Origin: Burkholderiales bacterium Ga0077543
GTDB lineage: Bacteria > Pseudomonadota > Gammaproteobacteria > Burkholderiales > Burkholderiaceae_C
Direction: 5' to 3'
DNA length: 64,000 nucleotides
NCBI GenBank assembly: GCA_001464055.1
Contig: LNET01000025.1
Coordinates: 62,001-126,000, forward strand
The stretch's first letter is position 1. Each line of letters starts with the position of its first letter. A program made the position numbers and the translations under genes. Under the pieces are notes generated by a model that worked only from the letters and a program-made list of their open reading frames with translations, had not been told where the DNA came from and did not search any database. Positions 46,712 to 55,644 of the stretch are shown in pieces.

Positions 46712-47146
46712 TTGTCACAAACCCACCGTCACGCCCCGCGGCGAAAGTCGCTCGGCTTTACTTTGCTCGAGCTGCTGGTGGTCATGGTGATCATCGGGCT
46801 GCTGGCGGGTTATGTCGGGCCCAAGTTGTTCGGCCAGATCGGCAAGTCCGAGGTCAAGGCCGCCAAGGCCCAGATCGACGCGCTGCAGAAGTCGCTGGAC
46901 CAGTACCGCATCGACACCGGGCAGTATCCCAGTACCGAGCAAGGATTGGTGGCCTTGGTATCTCGCCCTGCCGACGAGCCCAAATGGGCCGGCCCCTATC
47001 TGTCCAAGGCCGTTCCCGCGGATCCCTGGGGTCGCGACTATCAGTATCGGTCGCCTGGCCAGCATGGCGAGTTCGACCTGCTGTCGCTGGGCAAGGACGG
47101 CCAACCCGGCGGCGAAGGTGACAGCGCTGACATCGTCAGCTGGTGA
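46712..47146 (+). CDS. gspG: type II secretion major pseudopilin GspG
   Basis: A 144-residue pseudopilin. The prepilin cleavage site and helix are SLGFTLLELLVVMVIIGLL, with Glu at position 5. The family features GQYPSTEQGLVAL and DPWGRDYQYRSPGQHGEFDL are present, the latter around the calcium site. TTG 46712 is the start; no other codon gives the short basic leader. It opens an operon of twelve tightly packed reading frames. Confidence 0.93.
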   Translation: MSQTHRHAPRRKSLGFTLLELLVVMVIIGLLAGYVGPKLFGQIGKSEVKAAKAQIDALQKSLDQYRIDTGQYPSTEQGLVALVSRPADEPKWAGPYLSKAVPADPWGRDYQYRSPGQHGEFDLLSLGKDGQPGGEGDSADIVSW

Positions 47147-47158
47147 GGCGCGCACCCG

Positions 47159-48334
47159 ATGCCGGACTTCCAGGTTCGAATTCACGAACCGCCGCGTGGG
47201 GTGCGTGAGCTGCGGGTCACGGCCGAACACGCCGGGCGGGTAGCCGATGTCCTGGGCATCGCCCCGGCACGGCTGCTCTCCGTCGCCCCGGCCTCGCCGC
47301 CGCGGCGAGAGCGCGGCAAACCGCTGGGCCTGCGGTTGCTGGCGCAGGAGCTTTCGGTGCTGCTCCAGGCGGGCATTCCGCTGCTGGAGGCTTTGCAGAC
47401 ACTGAAGGAAAAAGACAGCGGCGCACATGCGCTGGACGTCGTGCTGGCAGCCTTGCGCGAAGGGCGGACGCTCTCGGCGGCACTGGCGTTGGCGCCGCGC
47501 GACTTCGACGAGCTTTTCATCGCCGTGGTGTCGGCCAGTGAACGCACCGGGCAGCTCGCGCCGACCCTGCGCGACCATGCCGCCTACCTGGCCTGGAGCG
47601 AGGCGCTGCGCGCGCGCCTGGTCGCGGCAGGCGTCTACCCGCTGATGCTGTTGATGGCCGGCGGCGCCGTCATCCTGTTTCTGCTGCTGTACGTGCTGCC
47701 GCGTTTTGCCGGTGTCTTCGACGGCCTGGGTCGCGATGTTCCTGCGGCTTCGCAGGCCTTGATGGCGCTGGGTGTGGCTGCCGGCGCGAACCCCGGCGTG
47801 GCCCTGGGCCTGGCGGCGGCCTTGGTCGTACTGGTGCTGGCGCTCTGGCGCTCACCTGCCGCCAGCGCTGCCGTGGCCCGGCTGGCCTGGCGCAGCCCGG
47901 GCATCGGTGCTCGCCTGCGCGTGCTGGCCCTGGCGCGGCTGTACCGCTGTCTGGCGCTGCTGCTGTCGGCGGGTGTGCCCGTGCCAGCCGCGTTGCGCCT
48001 GGCCGAAGGCGTGCTCGCCGCCCCCCTGCGACCGGCCTTGCAAGCCACGCTGGCCCAGGTGTCCAGCGGCATCAGGCTGTCCCAGGCGATGCAGGCCGAG
48101 GGTCTTGCCACGCCCGTGGCCCTGCGCATGCTTCGGGTGGGCGAAAGCAGCGGCGAGGTCGCGGCCATGTTCGAGCGCGCCGCCGCCTTTCACGACGAAG
48201 AGATCTCGCGCCTGGGCGACCTGGTGACGCGCATCGTCAACCCCGTGCTCATGCTGGTGATGGGCGTGGTGATCGGCGGCATCGTGGTGCTGATGTACCT
48301 GCCGATCTTCACGCTGATGGAGCAGGTGCAGTGA
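47159..48334 (+). CDS. gspF: type II secretion inner-membrane platform protein GspF
   Basis: A 391-residue membrane protein with two GspF domains (about 65-185 and 265-385), each with the helical LLEALQTLKEKD / ALRLAEGVLA-type pattern, and three membrane segments (about 160-185, 205-230 and 365-390). It anchors the ATPase and helps assemble the pseudopilus. Its stop overlaps the gspE GTG. Confidence 0.9.
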   Translation: MPDFQVRIHEPPRGVRELRVTAEHAGRVADVLGIAPARLLSVAPASPPRRERGKPLGLRLLAQELSVLLQAGIPLLEALQTLKEKDSGAHALDVVLAALREGRTLSAALALAPRDFDELFIAVVSASERTGQLAPTLRDHAAYLAWSEALRARLVAAGVYPLMLLMAGGAVILFLLLYVLPRFAGVFDGLGRDVPAASQALMALGVAAGANPGVALGLAAALVVLVLALWRSPAASAAVARLAWRSPGIGARLRVLALARLYRCLALLLSAGVPVPAALRLAEGVLAAPLRPALQATLAQVSSGIRLSQAMQAEGLATPVALRMLRVGESSGEVAAMFERAAAFHDEEISRLGDLVTRIVNPVLMLVMGVVIGGIVVLMYLPIFTLMEQVQ

Positions 48335-49806
48335 AGCCCGACTTCAGCGCCTGGGGTCATGCCGCCGCCACGCGCCACCGCGCCGTGCCGGCCCGCGACG
48401 CCCAGGGCCGGCTCTGGCTGCTGGCCGACCGGGAAGCCGACGAACTGCTGGTCCAGGCGGTGGAACTGCACGCCGGTGTCGCGGTGCGCTGGCAGCGTTG
48501 CCAAAGCGAGGAGGTGGACGGCTGGCTGGCGGCCAGCGAACGCGACTTCCGCGCGCTCGACGGGCTGGACAGCAGCGTGGCCGACACCACGCCCGGTGAA
48601 GACACGGCAGAGTTGTCGGTGGTCGGCATGGCCGCGCAGGCCAGCCCGGCCGTGCGCCTTCTGGACGCAGCGATCTACGACGCCCTGAAGGATGGTGCCA
48701 GCGACATCCACTTCGAGAACCACGCCCGTGGCGCTGAAGTGCGGCTGCGCGTCGACGGCGTGCTGCTGGCTTTGCGCAACATCGAAGGCGCGCCGCTGGC
48801 CGAGCAGATCGTTTCGCGCCTGAAGGTGATGGCCGAGCTCGACATCGGCGAGCGCCGGCTGCCGCAGGACGGCCGCTTCAAGCTGCGCTTCAATGGCCGC
48901 GAGATCGACTTCCGGCTGTCCATCATCCCCAGCGTCTTTGGCGAAGATGCGGTGGTCCGGGTGCTCGACCGCGCCGCCATCGCGCAGGAAGCCGGTGCGC
49001 TGACCCTGGCAGCGCTGGGCTTCGGCGAAGGCCTGCGGCGCAGCATCCTCGGTCTGGCCTCGCGGCCGCACGGCATGCTGCTGGTCACCGGTCCGACGGG
49101 CAGCGGCAAGACGACCACCCTGTACGCCGCCATCACTGAAACCTACAGCGGCCGCGACAAGGTCATCACGATCGAGGATCCGGTCGAGTACCAGCTGCCG
49201 GGCGTGGTGCAGATCCCGGTCAACGAGAAGAAGGGCCTGAGCTTTGCCCGCGGCCTGCGCAGCATCCTGCGCCACGACCCCGACCGGGTGATGGTGGGCG
49301 AGATCCGCGACACCGAAACCGCGCAGATCGCCGTGCAGGCGGCATTGACCGGCCACCTCGTCTTCAGCACCGTGCATGCCAACAACGCGTTCGACGTGCT
49401 GGGCCGTTTCATGCACATGGGCCTGGACCTGTACAACGTGGTGTCGGCGCTCGAAGCGGTGCTGGCGCAGCGGCTGCTGCGACAGGTGTGCAGCCACTGC
49501 GCGCAGCCGGTGAAGGCTTCGGCCGAACAGAGGCGGCTCGTGGGCGACGGCCCGATGCAGCTGCTGGCCGGTGCTGGCTGTGCCCATTGCCGCGGCACCG
49601 GCTACCGCGGGCGGCGGGCGGTGGCCGAACTGCTGCTGCTCGACGACGAGCTTCGCGACCTGATCGCCGCGCGCACACCGATGTCGCGCGTGAAGCAGGC
49701 GGCGCGCGAACGCGGCATGCAGTCATTGCGCGTCGCCGCGCTGGAGGCCGTGCGCCAGGGCTGGACCACGTTCGAGGAACTCGATCGTGTCACCGTCGAT
49801 GCTTGA
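48331..49806 (+). CDS. gspE: type II secretion assembly ATPase GspE
   Basis: A 491-residue ATPase. Walker A GPTGSGKTTT (about 253-262), the Asp box ITIEDPVEYQLPG, Walker B VMVGEIRDTETA, and the His box LTGHLVFSTVHANNA are present. A zinc site is formed by CSHC and CAHC near the C-terminus. The N-terminal domain is shorter than in classical GspE. It powers pseudopilus assembly with GspF. GTG 48331 overlaps the gspF stop (GTGA). Confidence 0.93.
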   Translation: MKPDFSAWGHAAATRHRAVPARDAQGRLWLLADREADELLVQAVELHAGVAVRWQRCQSEEVDGWLAASERDFRALDGLDSSVADTTPGEDTAELSVVGMAAQASPAVRLLDAAIYDALKDGASDIHFENHARGAEVRLRVDGVLLALRNIEGAPLAEQIVSRLKVMAELDIGERRLPQDGRFKLRFNGREIDFRLSIIPSVFGEDAVVRVLDRAAIAQEAGALTLAALGFGEGLRRSILGLASRPHGMLLVTGPTGSGKTTTLYAAITETYSGRDKVITIEDPVEYQLPGVVQIPVNEKKGLSFARGLRSILRHDPDRVMVGEIRDTETAQIAVQAALTGHLVFSTVHANNAFDVLGRFMHMGLDLYNVVSALEAVLAQRLLRQVCSHCAQPVKASAEQRRLVGDGPMQLLAGAGCAHCRGTGYRGRRAVAELLLLDDELRDLIAARTPMSRVKQAARERGMQSLRVAALEAVRQGWTTFEELDRVTVDA

Positions 49807-50488
49807 GCGCTGGCGCCCGCAGCACCTGTTGCTGACCGATGCCGGCCTGTGGGACGGCGCGGTGCTGCATGCCGACTTCCCTGCCTGGTGTAGCGCACGT
49901 GTCGGGCAGCGCTGCAGGCTCTGGCTGTCGTCGGCCTGCGTGGTCGAACTGCTGTGTGAACCGGGCCTGCCCCTGGCCGACGATGCGGCCGCACTCACCT
50001 GGGCCCGGGGTGTGCTGCAGCATTACCACGGCGAAAGCGCTTCGGGCTGGCCGCTGGCAGCCTGGCAGCAGGGTGCCGTGCGCGGCGTCAGCGCGCTGCA
50101 TGGCCTGCACCTCGACGCCTTGCAAGGCAGCGCCCGGCGCCACGGCGTGCGCATCCTGGCGGCCAGTCCCTGGTGGTCGCTGGTGCTGGCGCGTGCGCTG
50201 CAGCGGCACAAGGCTCTGCAGCAGGGCCTGTGCCGCTTGCTGGTGGTCGAAGGAACACGTGTGATGAGCCTGGACCTGGACCAGGGTCGGGTCACGCACC
50301 TGGCGCTGCGCCGGATCGACAAGGCCGAGCCCGGTGAACTGGGCCTGCTGGCTGCGCCGACGGGAACGACCGCCGCCGTCGGCTATGGTCTGGCTGCAGG
50401 CGCCGTAGCGGGTGTGCAGACACTTCATCCACTCCAGGCCTTGAATGCGCCTGCCGAGTGGTTGGCAGCCCAGGGCGTGCAGGCATGA
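49799..50488 (+). CDS. secretion-operon protein, GspL/PilM-like by position
   Basis: A 229-residue protein without a membrane segment. I cannot identify a family from sequence. It has Trp- and Leu-rich strands (RLWLSSACVVELLCEPGLPL) and an actin-like alternation of strands and helices could be argued. It follows gspE where a GspL or PilM cytoplasmic adaptor is normally encoded, so that is the most likely role. ATG 49799 overlaps the gspE stop by eight bases; GTG 49787 is the alternative. Confidence 0.65.
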   Translation: MLERWRPQHLLLTDAGLWDGAVLHADFPAWCSARVGQRCRLWLSSACVVELLCEPGLPLADDAAALTWARGVLQHYHGESASGWPLAAWQQGAVRGVSALHGLHLDALQGSARRHGVRILAASPWWSLVLARALQRHKALQQGLCRLLVVEGTRVMSLDLDQGRVTHLALRRIDKAEPGELGLLAAPTGTTAAVGYGLAAGAVAGVQTLHPLQALNAPAEWLAAQGVQA

Positions 50489-50577
50489 ACCACAGCCAGC
50501 TTCACCGTCGCAGCTTGTCGGGGTCTGGGTCGCGAAGTCGGTTTCAGTCTCGACCTGTGCCCCGGGCCGTTCGATGA
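50485..50577 (+). CDS. 30-codon mini reading frame inside the secretion operon
   Basis: ATG 50485 overlaps the stop of the upstream gene (ATGA) and its TGA (50575-50577) overlaps the next ATG (ATGA). It would encode NHSQLHRRSLSGSGSRSRF followed by QSRPVPRAVR, a basic Ser/Arg peptide. Coupling at both ends suggests that ribosomes pass through it, whether or not the peptide matters. It may be a decayed N-terminus of the next gene. Confidence 0.35.
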   Translation: MNHSQLHRRSLSGSGSRSRFQSRPVPRAVR

Positions 50578-51086
50578 GCACCCCGCAACCCGACTTCCTG
50601 CAACCGGTGCGCGCGCCGCACCCGCTGGCGCGCGTTGCTTGCGCCGCCGCGCTGCTGGTCCTGTCCGTGGCCGCGATGGAAGCCTGGCAGGCCCATGCGG
50701 CCCTCGCTCAGGCGCAAGCACGTGTGCAGGCGCAGGCGTCGCAGCGGGGCCCAGCGCAGCCGCGGCCCGCGCCGCCAGCCGATACCCCCGAAAAGCGCGC
50801 CGTCCGTCAGGCGCTGGCGCAGCTGCAAAGGCCCTGGTCACAGGTCGTGGCCGCCGTCGAGAACGTGCAGGTGCCCGGCGTCGCCTGGCTGGCGCTGGAC
50901 ATCGGCGAAAAGGGGGCGTTGCGGCTCGAGGGAGACGCCCCCGACGCCGCCAGTGCCCTGGCCGCAGCCGCGGCCCTGCGCGTCGACCCGCTCTGGCGTG
51001 AAGTGCTGGTGGCGCGCATCGATGCGGCTCCTGCAGGCGGCTGGCGCTTCGCGCTGGTGGCCACGCCGGTCGAGGGGGCGTGGTGA
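50574..51086 (+). CDS. PilN/GspL-C-like inner-membrane assembly protein
   Basis: A 170-residue protein with one N-terminal membrane helix (about 20-37, ARVACAAALLVLSVAAM), a short coiled segment (AHAALAQAQARVQAQ), and a ferredoxin-like periplasmic domain. This is the layout of PilN and of the C-terminal half of GspL. ATG 50574 overlaps the mini frame stop. It would link the cytoplasmic adaptor to the outer parts of the secretion machine. Confidence 0.7.
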   Translation: MSTPQPDFLQPVRAPHPLARVACAAALLVLSVAAMEAWQAHAALAQAQARVQAQASQRGPAQPRPAPPADTPEKRAVRQALAQLQRPWSQVVAAVENVQVPGVAWLALDIGEKGALRLEGDAPDAASALAAAAALRVDPLWREVLVARIDAAPAGGWRFALVATPVEGAW

Positions 51087-51580
51087 AACTGCGCCTGCAT
51101 CCCCGCGTCGGACTTGCTGGTGCCGTGGCCATCGCTGCCTTGTTGCTGGCGCTGCCCCTGGCCGGTGTGCTGGCACCGCGCTGGCAGGCCGAGGCCGAGC
51201 GCCTGGCCTCGGTGCGCCCACCCGTGCTGCGGCCGGTGGCTCAGGCCCCGGCCGCAGTCCTGCCTGCCCTCGGCGATTCGCATCTCCGCGTCGCGGAACT
51301 GCTGGAACGGGCGGCTGACCATGGCGTGGTGGTTCTGCGCACGCAGCAGCGCACGGACACACCAGGCCCGGTGCGGCGCCTGCAACTGTCGATCAACTGC
51401 AGCGGCAGCTACGCCGCCTTGCGCGCTTTTGTGGCCGCTGCCCTGCAGGCCGACGATGGGCTGGCCCTGGACCGCCTTCGCCTGCGACGCAACGACGTCG
51501 GCTCGGCCACGATCGAAGCCGAGTTGCAGTGGTCCTTGCTGTTGCCCCAGCCCGCCATGCCCAGGGGCAGCAGACCATGA
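51083..51580 (+). CDS. PilO/GspM-like inner-membrane assembly protein
   Basis: A 165-residue protein with one N-terminal membrane helix (about 8-28) and a small periplasmic ferredoxin-like domain (RRLQLSINCSGSYAALRAFV), as in PilO and GspM. It pairs with the previous gene product. GTG 51083 overlaps the upstream stop (GTGA); GTG 51080 is one codon earlier. Confidence 0.7.
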   Translation: MKLRLHPRVGLAGAVAIAALLLALPLAGVLAPRWQAEAERLASVRPPVLRPVAQAPAAVLPALGDSHLRVAELLERAADHGVVVLRTQQRTDTPGPVRRLQLSINCSGSYAALRAFVAAALQADDGLALDRLRLRRNDVGSATIEAELQWSLLLPQPAMPRGSRP

Positions 51581-52095
51581 AGCGTCAGCTCGTGATGTTT
51601 CTGGCGCTGGCCGCCACCCTGGCTGCCACGGCCTATCTGGCTTTGCAACCCGAGGACGATGGGTCCAGCGTGGCGATGGCCGTTCCGCTGAAGCGCGTGG
51701 CCGCCAGTGTTCCTGTCGCTGCGCCCGCTGCTGCCCGCCCGGAGCCCGTGGCCAGAGCGCCCTGGACGGCGCTGACGCCGACCGCCTTGCAGGCCTGGGC
51801 GCCACCGCCTCCGCCAACACCGCCGCCGCGCAAGGCCCTGGCCGCGCCACCGGTCGATCCGGCGACGCTGGTCGAAGCGCCGAAGCCGGGGCCTCCGGCA
51901 TTTCCCTACCGCTGGATCGGAAGGCTGGAGCAGGAAGGCGCCAGCATCGCCTTGCTCGACGGGCCGCAGCGCAGCCTGGGCGTGCAGGCCGGCCAGGTGC
52001 TGGACGGCCAGTGGCGCGTCGAGCGCATCACCCACGACCGCATCGAACTCGTCTGGCTGCCCACGGGCGAGCTTCTGGCACTGGACTCACGCTGA
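51577..52095 (+). CDS. PilP/GspC-like periplasmic linker protein
   Basis: A 172-residue protein: membrane helix or signal (about 3-20, QLVMFLALAATLAATAYLAL), a long Pro/Ala-rich linker (about 35-105) and a C-terminal beta domain (YRWIGRLEQEGASIALL, GQVLDGQWRVERITHDRIEL) like the HR domain of GspC or PilP. It would connect the inner-membrane platform to the secretin encoded next. ATG 51577 overlaps the previous stop. Confidence 0.7.
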   Translation: MKRQLVMFLALAATLAATAYLALQPEDDGSSVAMAVPLKRVAASVPVAAPAAARPEPVARAPWTALTPTALQAWAPPPPPTPPPRKALAAPPVDPATLVEAPKPGPPAFPYRWIGRLEQEGASIALLDGPQRSLGVQAGQVLDGQWRVERITHDRIELVWLPTGELLALDSR

Positions 52096-52096
52096 C

Positions 52097-54205
52097 ATGT
52101 CTGCTCTTCGATCTGCCGTTCTTGCGCTGCTGATGGCGACCAGCGCCCTGCTGTCGGGCTGCGCCAGCCTGGCACTGGAGACCGCGGACCGCCTGGCGCG
52201 CGCCGGCGAATACGAACAAGCCTACGCCCAGCTCGACGCCGCGCTGCGCAGCGACCCTCGCGACGCTGCGCTGCGAACCGCCCACAGCCGCGCCCGCGAC
52301 CGTGTCGTGGTTCTGGCGCTGGCCCAGGCTGACCTGGCCCTGGGCGCCGGCCGCAGCGAAGAAGCCCAGCGCCTGCTGGACCGGGTACGCCAGCTCGACC
52401 CCGCCAACAGCCGGCTGGCGGGAATCGAAAGCAACCTGCAGCGCAGCCGCATCGAAACCCAGCAGGCGCAGGCACGCCGCAGCAGCGCCGCCGCTGCCCG
52501 GCAACAGGCCACCGCGTCCCCAGTGCAGGCGCTGGGCCCCGCCTTCCAGAAACCCGTGACGCTCGAGTTCCGTGAAGCCCCCCTGCGCCAGGTCTTCGAG
52601 ACCCTGGCGCGCACCACCTCGATCAACTTCGTCTTCGACAAGGACGTGCGCGCCGACGCCCGCATCACCACCTTCCTGCGCGGCGTGACGCTGGACGAAG
52701 CCTTGCGCATCCTGCTGGCCACCCAACAGCTCGACCGCAAGCTGCTGAACGACAACACCGTGCTCATCTACCCCAACACGGCCGCCAAGCAGCGGGAACA
52801 CCAGGAACTGGTCACGCGCAGCCTCTTCCTGACCAACACCGACGTGAAGCTGGCCCTGACGATGGTGCGCACCATCGCCAGAACCCGCGACCTGTATGCC
52901 GACGAGAGGCTCAACGCGCTGGTGATCCGCGACACGCCCGAAGTGGTGGCGCTGGTCGAGAAGCTGCTGGCAACGATCGACCTGCCCGACCCCGAAGTGA
53001 TGATGGCCGTGGAGATCCTGGAAATCGGCACCGACAAGCTCGACGCGCTGGGCCTGGAATGGCCGGCCGAGGTGCAGTTCGGCATCCCGGGTGCAGGCAG
53101 GCTGGCCCTGGGCGACCGTTCTTCCTTCCGCGGCAGCATTGCCAACCCTGCCGTCATCGCCACCCTGAAGTCGACGCTGGACAGCTCCAACCTGCTGGCC
53201 AACCCCACCATACGGGCGCGCAATCGGGAGAAGGCGAAGGTCCAGATCGGCCAGAAGCTGCCGGTCTTCACGACCACGGCGGCTGCCGCCCAGGTGGGCG
53301 CCTCGACGACCGTGAGCCTCATCGATGTCGGTCTGAAGCTCGACATCGAACCGACCATCCAGCTCGACGGCGAAGTCACCATCCGCATCGCCCTGGAAGT
53401 CAGCAACCTGCTGCGCACCGTGGCCGGGCCGAATGGATCGAGTGCCTATGAGCTGGGCACGCGCCTGACGACGACCTCGATCCGCCTGCTCGATGGCGAA
53501 ACCCAGGTGCTGGCCGGGCTGATCAAGGACGAAGACCGCAGGGCCATCGCCGGACTGCCGGGCCTGGCGAAGATGCCCTTCCTGGGCCGCCTGTTCGGGA
53601 CCACCAGCGACTCCAGCAGCAAGACCGAGATCGTGATGCTGATCACGCCGCGCATCGTGCGCAACCTGCCGCTGCCAGACCCGGCCGCGGCCACCCTGGC
53701 TGCGGGCACCGACAGCCTGCCCGGGGCGCCCACGCTGCGCATCAAGTCACAGGGCACGGCTGCCATGCCGGCAGGCCGTGGTGCGGGGCCGGTCGTGCAA
53801 AGCGAAGAAGAAGCCTCGCCCGAGGCTGGGGCAGCGTCCGCCAGTCCGCAGGGCGGCTTGGTGCTGTCGGCCACGGCCGAGGCTTCGGTAGGTCAGGCTG
53901 TGTCGGTGACGCTGGCCAACCGCTCGCCGAACATCGTGCAGGGTGAACTGGAGGTGGACCCGGACGCGCTGCGGCCAGCTTCTGGCTCGGGCGCTGGCGG
54001 GCAGTCCCGCGCGAGCTTCAGCCTGCAGCCCCAGGAACAGATCGTGCGGGTATACCGGGTGCTGCCGGCAGCCGCCGGTTCCCAGCAACGGGTCAGCATC
54101 GCTTCGGCCAGCGGGCAGACGCCCGAGGGCAAGGCGGCCGATGTGCCGGTCGAGGGCAGCGTGTCGATCACGATCAGGCCCGTCACCACGGGTGCAGTGC
54201 CTTGA
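52097..54205 (+). CDS. gspD: secretin (GspD-like) lipoprotein with cohesin-like tail
   Basis: A 702-residue outer-membrane secretin. Lipoprotein signal ending LLSGCAS (about residue 22), TPR-like helices (about 28-115), secretin N domains (about 155-310), then the secretin channel (about 310-535) with VEILEIGTDKLDALGLEW and LLDGETQVLAGLIKDEDRRA, and a C-terminal cohesin-like domain (about 590-700). The TPR and cohesin additions are seen in a group of betaproteobacterial secretion secretins and may replace a pilotin. It lies two bases after the previous stop. Confidence 0.9.
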   Translation: MSALRSAVLALLMATSALLSGCASLALETADRLARAGEYEQAYAQLDAALRSDPRDAALRTAHSRARDRVVVLALAQADLALGAGRSEEAQRLLDRVRQLDPANSRLAGIESNLQRSRIETQQAQARRSSAAAARQQATASPVQALGPAFQKPVTLEFREAPLRQVFETLARTTSINFVFDKDVRADARITTFLRGVTLDEALRILLATQQLDRKLLNDNTVLIYPNTAAKQREHQELVTRSLFLTNTDVKLALTMVRTIARTRDLYADERLNALVIRDTPEVVALVEKLLATIDLPDPEVMMAVEILEIGTDKLDALGLEWPAEVQFGIPGAGRLALGDRSSFRGSIANPAVIATLKSTLDSSNLLANPTIRARNREKAKVQIGQKLPVFTTTAAAAQVGASTTVSLIDVGLKLDIEPTIQLDGEVTIRIALEVSNLLRTVAGPNGSSAYELGTRLTTTSIRLLDGETQVLAGLIKDEDRRAIAGLPGLAKMPFLGRLFGTTSDSSSKTEIVMLITPRIVRNLPLPDPAAATLAAGTDSLPGAPTLRIKSQGTAAMPAGRGAGPVVQSEEEASPEAGAASASPQGGLVLSATAEASVGQAVSVTLANRSPNIVQGELEVDPDALRPASGSGAGGQSRASFSLQPQEQIVRVYRVLPAAAGSQQRVSIASASGQTPEGKAADVPVEGSVSITIRPVTTGAVP

Positions 54206-54687
54206 AGCCGGTTCGTGGCTTCACGCTGATCGAAATGGTGGTCGTGGTGGCCATCGTCGGCGTGCTGGCGGCGGCGGCGGTGCCGGTGGTCGAGTTCAGC
54301 CTGCGCCGCGCCCAGGAAAGCGCCTTGCGCGAAGGCCTGCGCAGCCTGCGCCAGGCGCTGGACGCGCACAAGGCCGCCGTCGAAGGCAAGCGCGTCGCGC
54401 CCGGTCCATCGGGCTCGCCCTGGCCAGCGCATCTGGATGTGCTGGTGCAAGGCGTGCCGCTGCTCGACGCGCAAGGGCAGGTCAGCGCCGACAGCAAGCG
54501 CCTGTACCTGCTGCGGCGGCTGCCGCGCGACCCCTTCGCCGACCGCAGCCTGCCGGCCGCCGAAACCTGGGCCCTGCGTTCGAGCCAGAGCCCGCCCGAC
54601 GCGCCCGAGGCCGGCGAAGACGTGTTCGATGTTGCTTCGCGCTCGGAGCAACTCGCGCTCGACGGCTCGCGCTACAGCGACTGGTAG
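54202..54687 (+). CDS. pseudopilin, GspG/H-like
   Basis: A 161-residue protein with the prepilin motif RGFTLIEMVVVVAIVGVLAA (Glu at position 5) right at the N-terminus. The soluble part is small and Arg-rich (LYLLRRLPRDPFADRSLP). TTG 54202 overlaps the secretin stop (TTGA); no better start exists because the helix begins within seven residues. It is probably a minor pseudopilin. Confidence 0.82.
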   Translation: MKPVRGFTLIEMVVVVAIVGVLAAAAVPVVEFSLRRAQESALREGLRSLRQALDAHKAAVEGKRVAPGPSGSPWPAHLDVLVQGVPLLDAQGQVSADSKRLYLLRRLPRDPFADRSLPAAETWALRSSQSPPDAPEAGEDVFDVASRSEQLALDGSRYSDW

Positions 54688-54695
54688 GCCTGGGC

Positions 54696-55109
54696 ATGAA
54701 ACCCGCACGCCTGCGCCCAGGGGGACGCCTGTTCAAGGCCCGGGGCTTCACCCTGATCGAACTGATCGTCGTGATGGCGATCGTGGCGTTGCTGGTGTCG
54801 GTGGCGGCGCCGCGCTATTTCGCCAGCCTGGAAAGCGCGCGTGAAAACTCGATGCGCACCAGCCTGCAGGTGATGCGCCATGCCCTGGACCAGTTTGCCG
54901 CCGACCGCGGCCGGTACCCGGAGTCACTGGCTGAACTGGTGCAGGCGCGCTACCTGCGCAGCCTGCCTGAAGACCCGCTGACGGGCCGCAGCGACAGCTG
55001 GGTCGAAGTCGAGTCGCCGCCCGATGCAGCCGTGACTGGAAAGGTGTCCGACGTGCGCAGTGGTGCGGCTGGGCGCAATCGGGCGGGGGTGCTGTTTGCC
55101 GACCTCTGA
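54696..55109 (+). CDS. pseudopilin, GspG-like
   Basis: A 137-residue protein with prepilin motif ARGFTLIELIVVMAIVALLV (Glu at position 5), then the GspG-type soluble part (DQFAADRGRYPESLAELVQA, RYLRSLPEDPLTGRSDSW). It lies eight bases after the previous stop. ATG 54696 gives a short basic leader. Two GspG-like proteins in one operon suggests one is a minor subunit. Confidence 0.85.
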   Translation: MKPARLRPGGRLFKARGFTLIELIVVMAIVALLVSVAAPRYFASLESARENSMRTSLQVMRHALDQFAADRGRYPESLAELVQARYLRSLPEDPLTGRSDSWVEVESPPDAAVTGKVSDVRSGAAGRNRAGVLFADL

Positions 55110-55644
55110 ACCTCGCCGCCGGCCGCCCTGCCGGCGCCGCTGTGGCAAGCAACGCGGCTTCAGCTACCTGTTGCTGCTGTTCATGGTGCTGATCACGGGC
55201 GCGGCACTGGCGGCGCTGGGGGAAAACGTGAGCGTGAAGCAGCAACGCGAACGTGAGGCCGAACTGCTGTGGCGCGGCGGCCAGATCGCCCGCGCCATCG
55301 AAAGCTACAAGGCCGTGCCCGTGAACGGCCTGTCGCAATACCCCGCCACGCTGGCCGACCTGGTCGAGGACCGCCGCCTTGCCGATCCGCGCTACCACCT
55401 GCGTCGCCTGTACCCGGACCCGTTCACCGGGCAGGTGGACTGGCTGCTGCAGCGCGACGAGCAAGGGGGCATCGTCGCCGTGCGCAGCCGGTCGCGGCAG
55501 CCGGCAATGGCGCGCCTGGGCACACCGGCCTTGCCGGCGCCGGGGCCCGCCGGGGAAGCTGCTGGTGCCGGCGTCGACGCCGTCGTTCGCGTCGGCGACT
55601 GGCTGTTCGCCGCTGGCGGCGCAGCCGAAGCGTCAGATGACTGA
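55096..55644 (+). CDS. atypical minor pseudopilin-like protein
   Basis: A 182-residue protein. A basic leader (EPRRRPPCRRRCGKQR) is followed by GFSYLLLLFMVLITGAALAA, prepilin-like but without the conserved Glu at position 5. The rest (QQREREAELLWRGGQIARAI, then ARYHLRRLYPDPFTGQVDW) resembles GspG-type subunits. TTG 55096 is chosen because the basic leader follows directly; GTG 55060 is the alternative. It is the last gene of the secretion operon. Confidence 0.7.
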   Translation: MPTSEPRRRPPCRRRCGKQRGFSYLLLLFMVLITGAALAALGENVSVKQQREREAELLWRGGQIARAIESYKAVPVNGLSQYPATLADLVEDRRLADPRYHLRRLYPDPFTGQVDWLLQRDEQGGIVAVRSRSRQPAMARLGTPALPAPGPAGEAAGAGVDAVVRVGDWLFAAGGAAEASDD

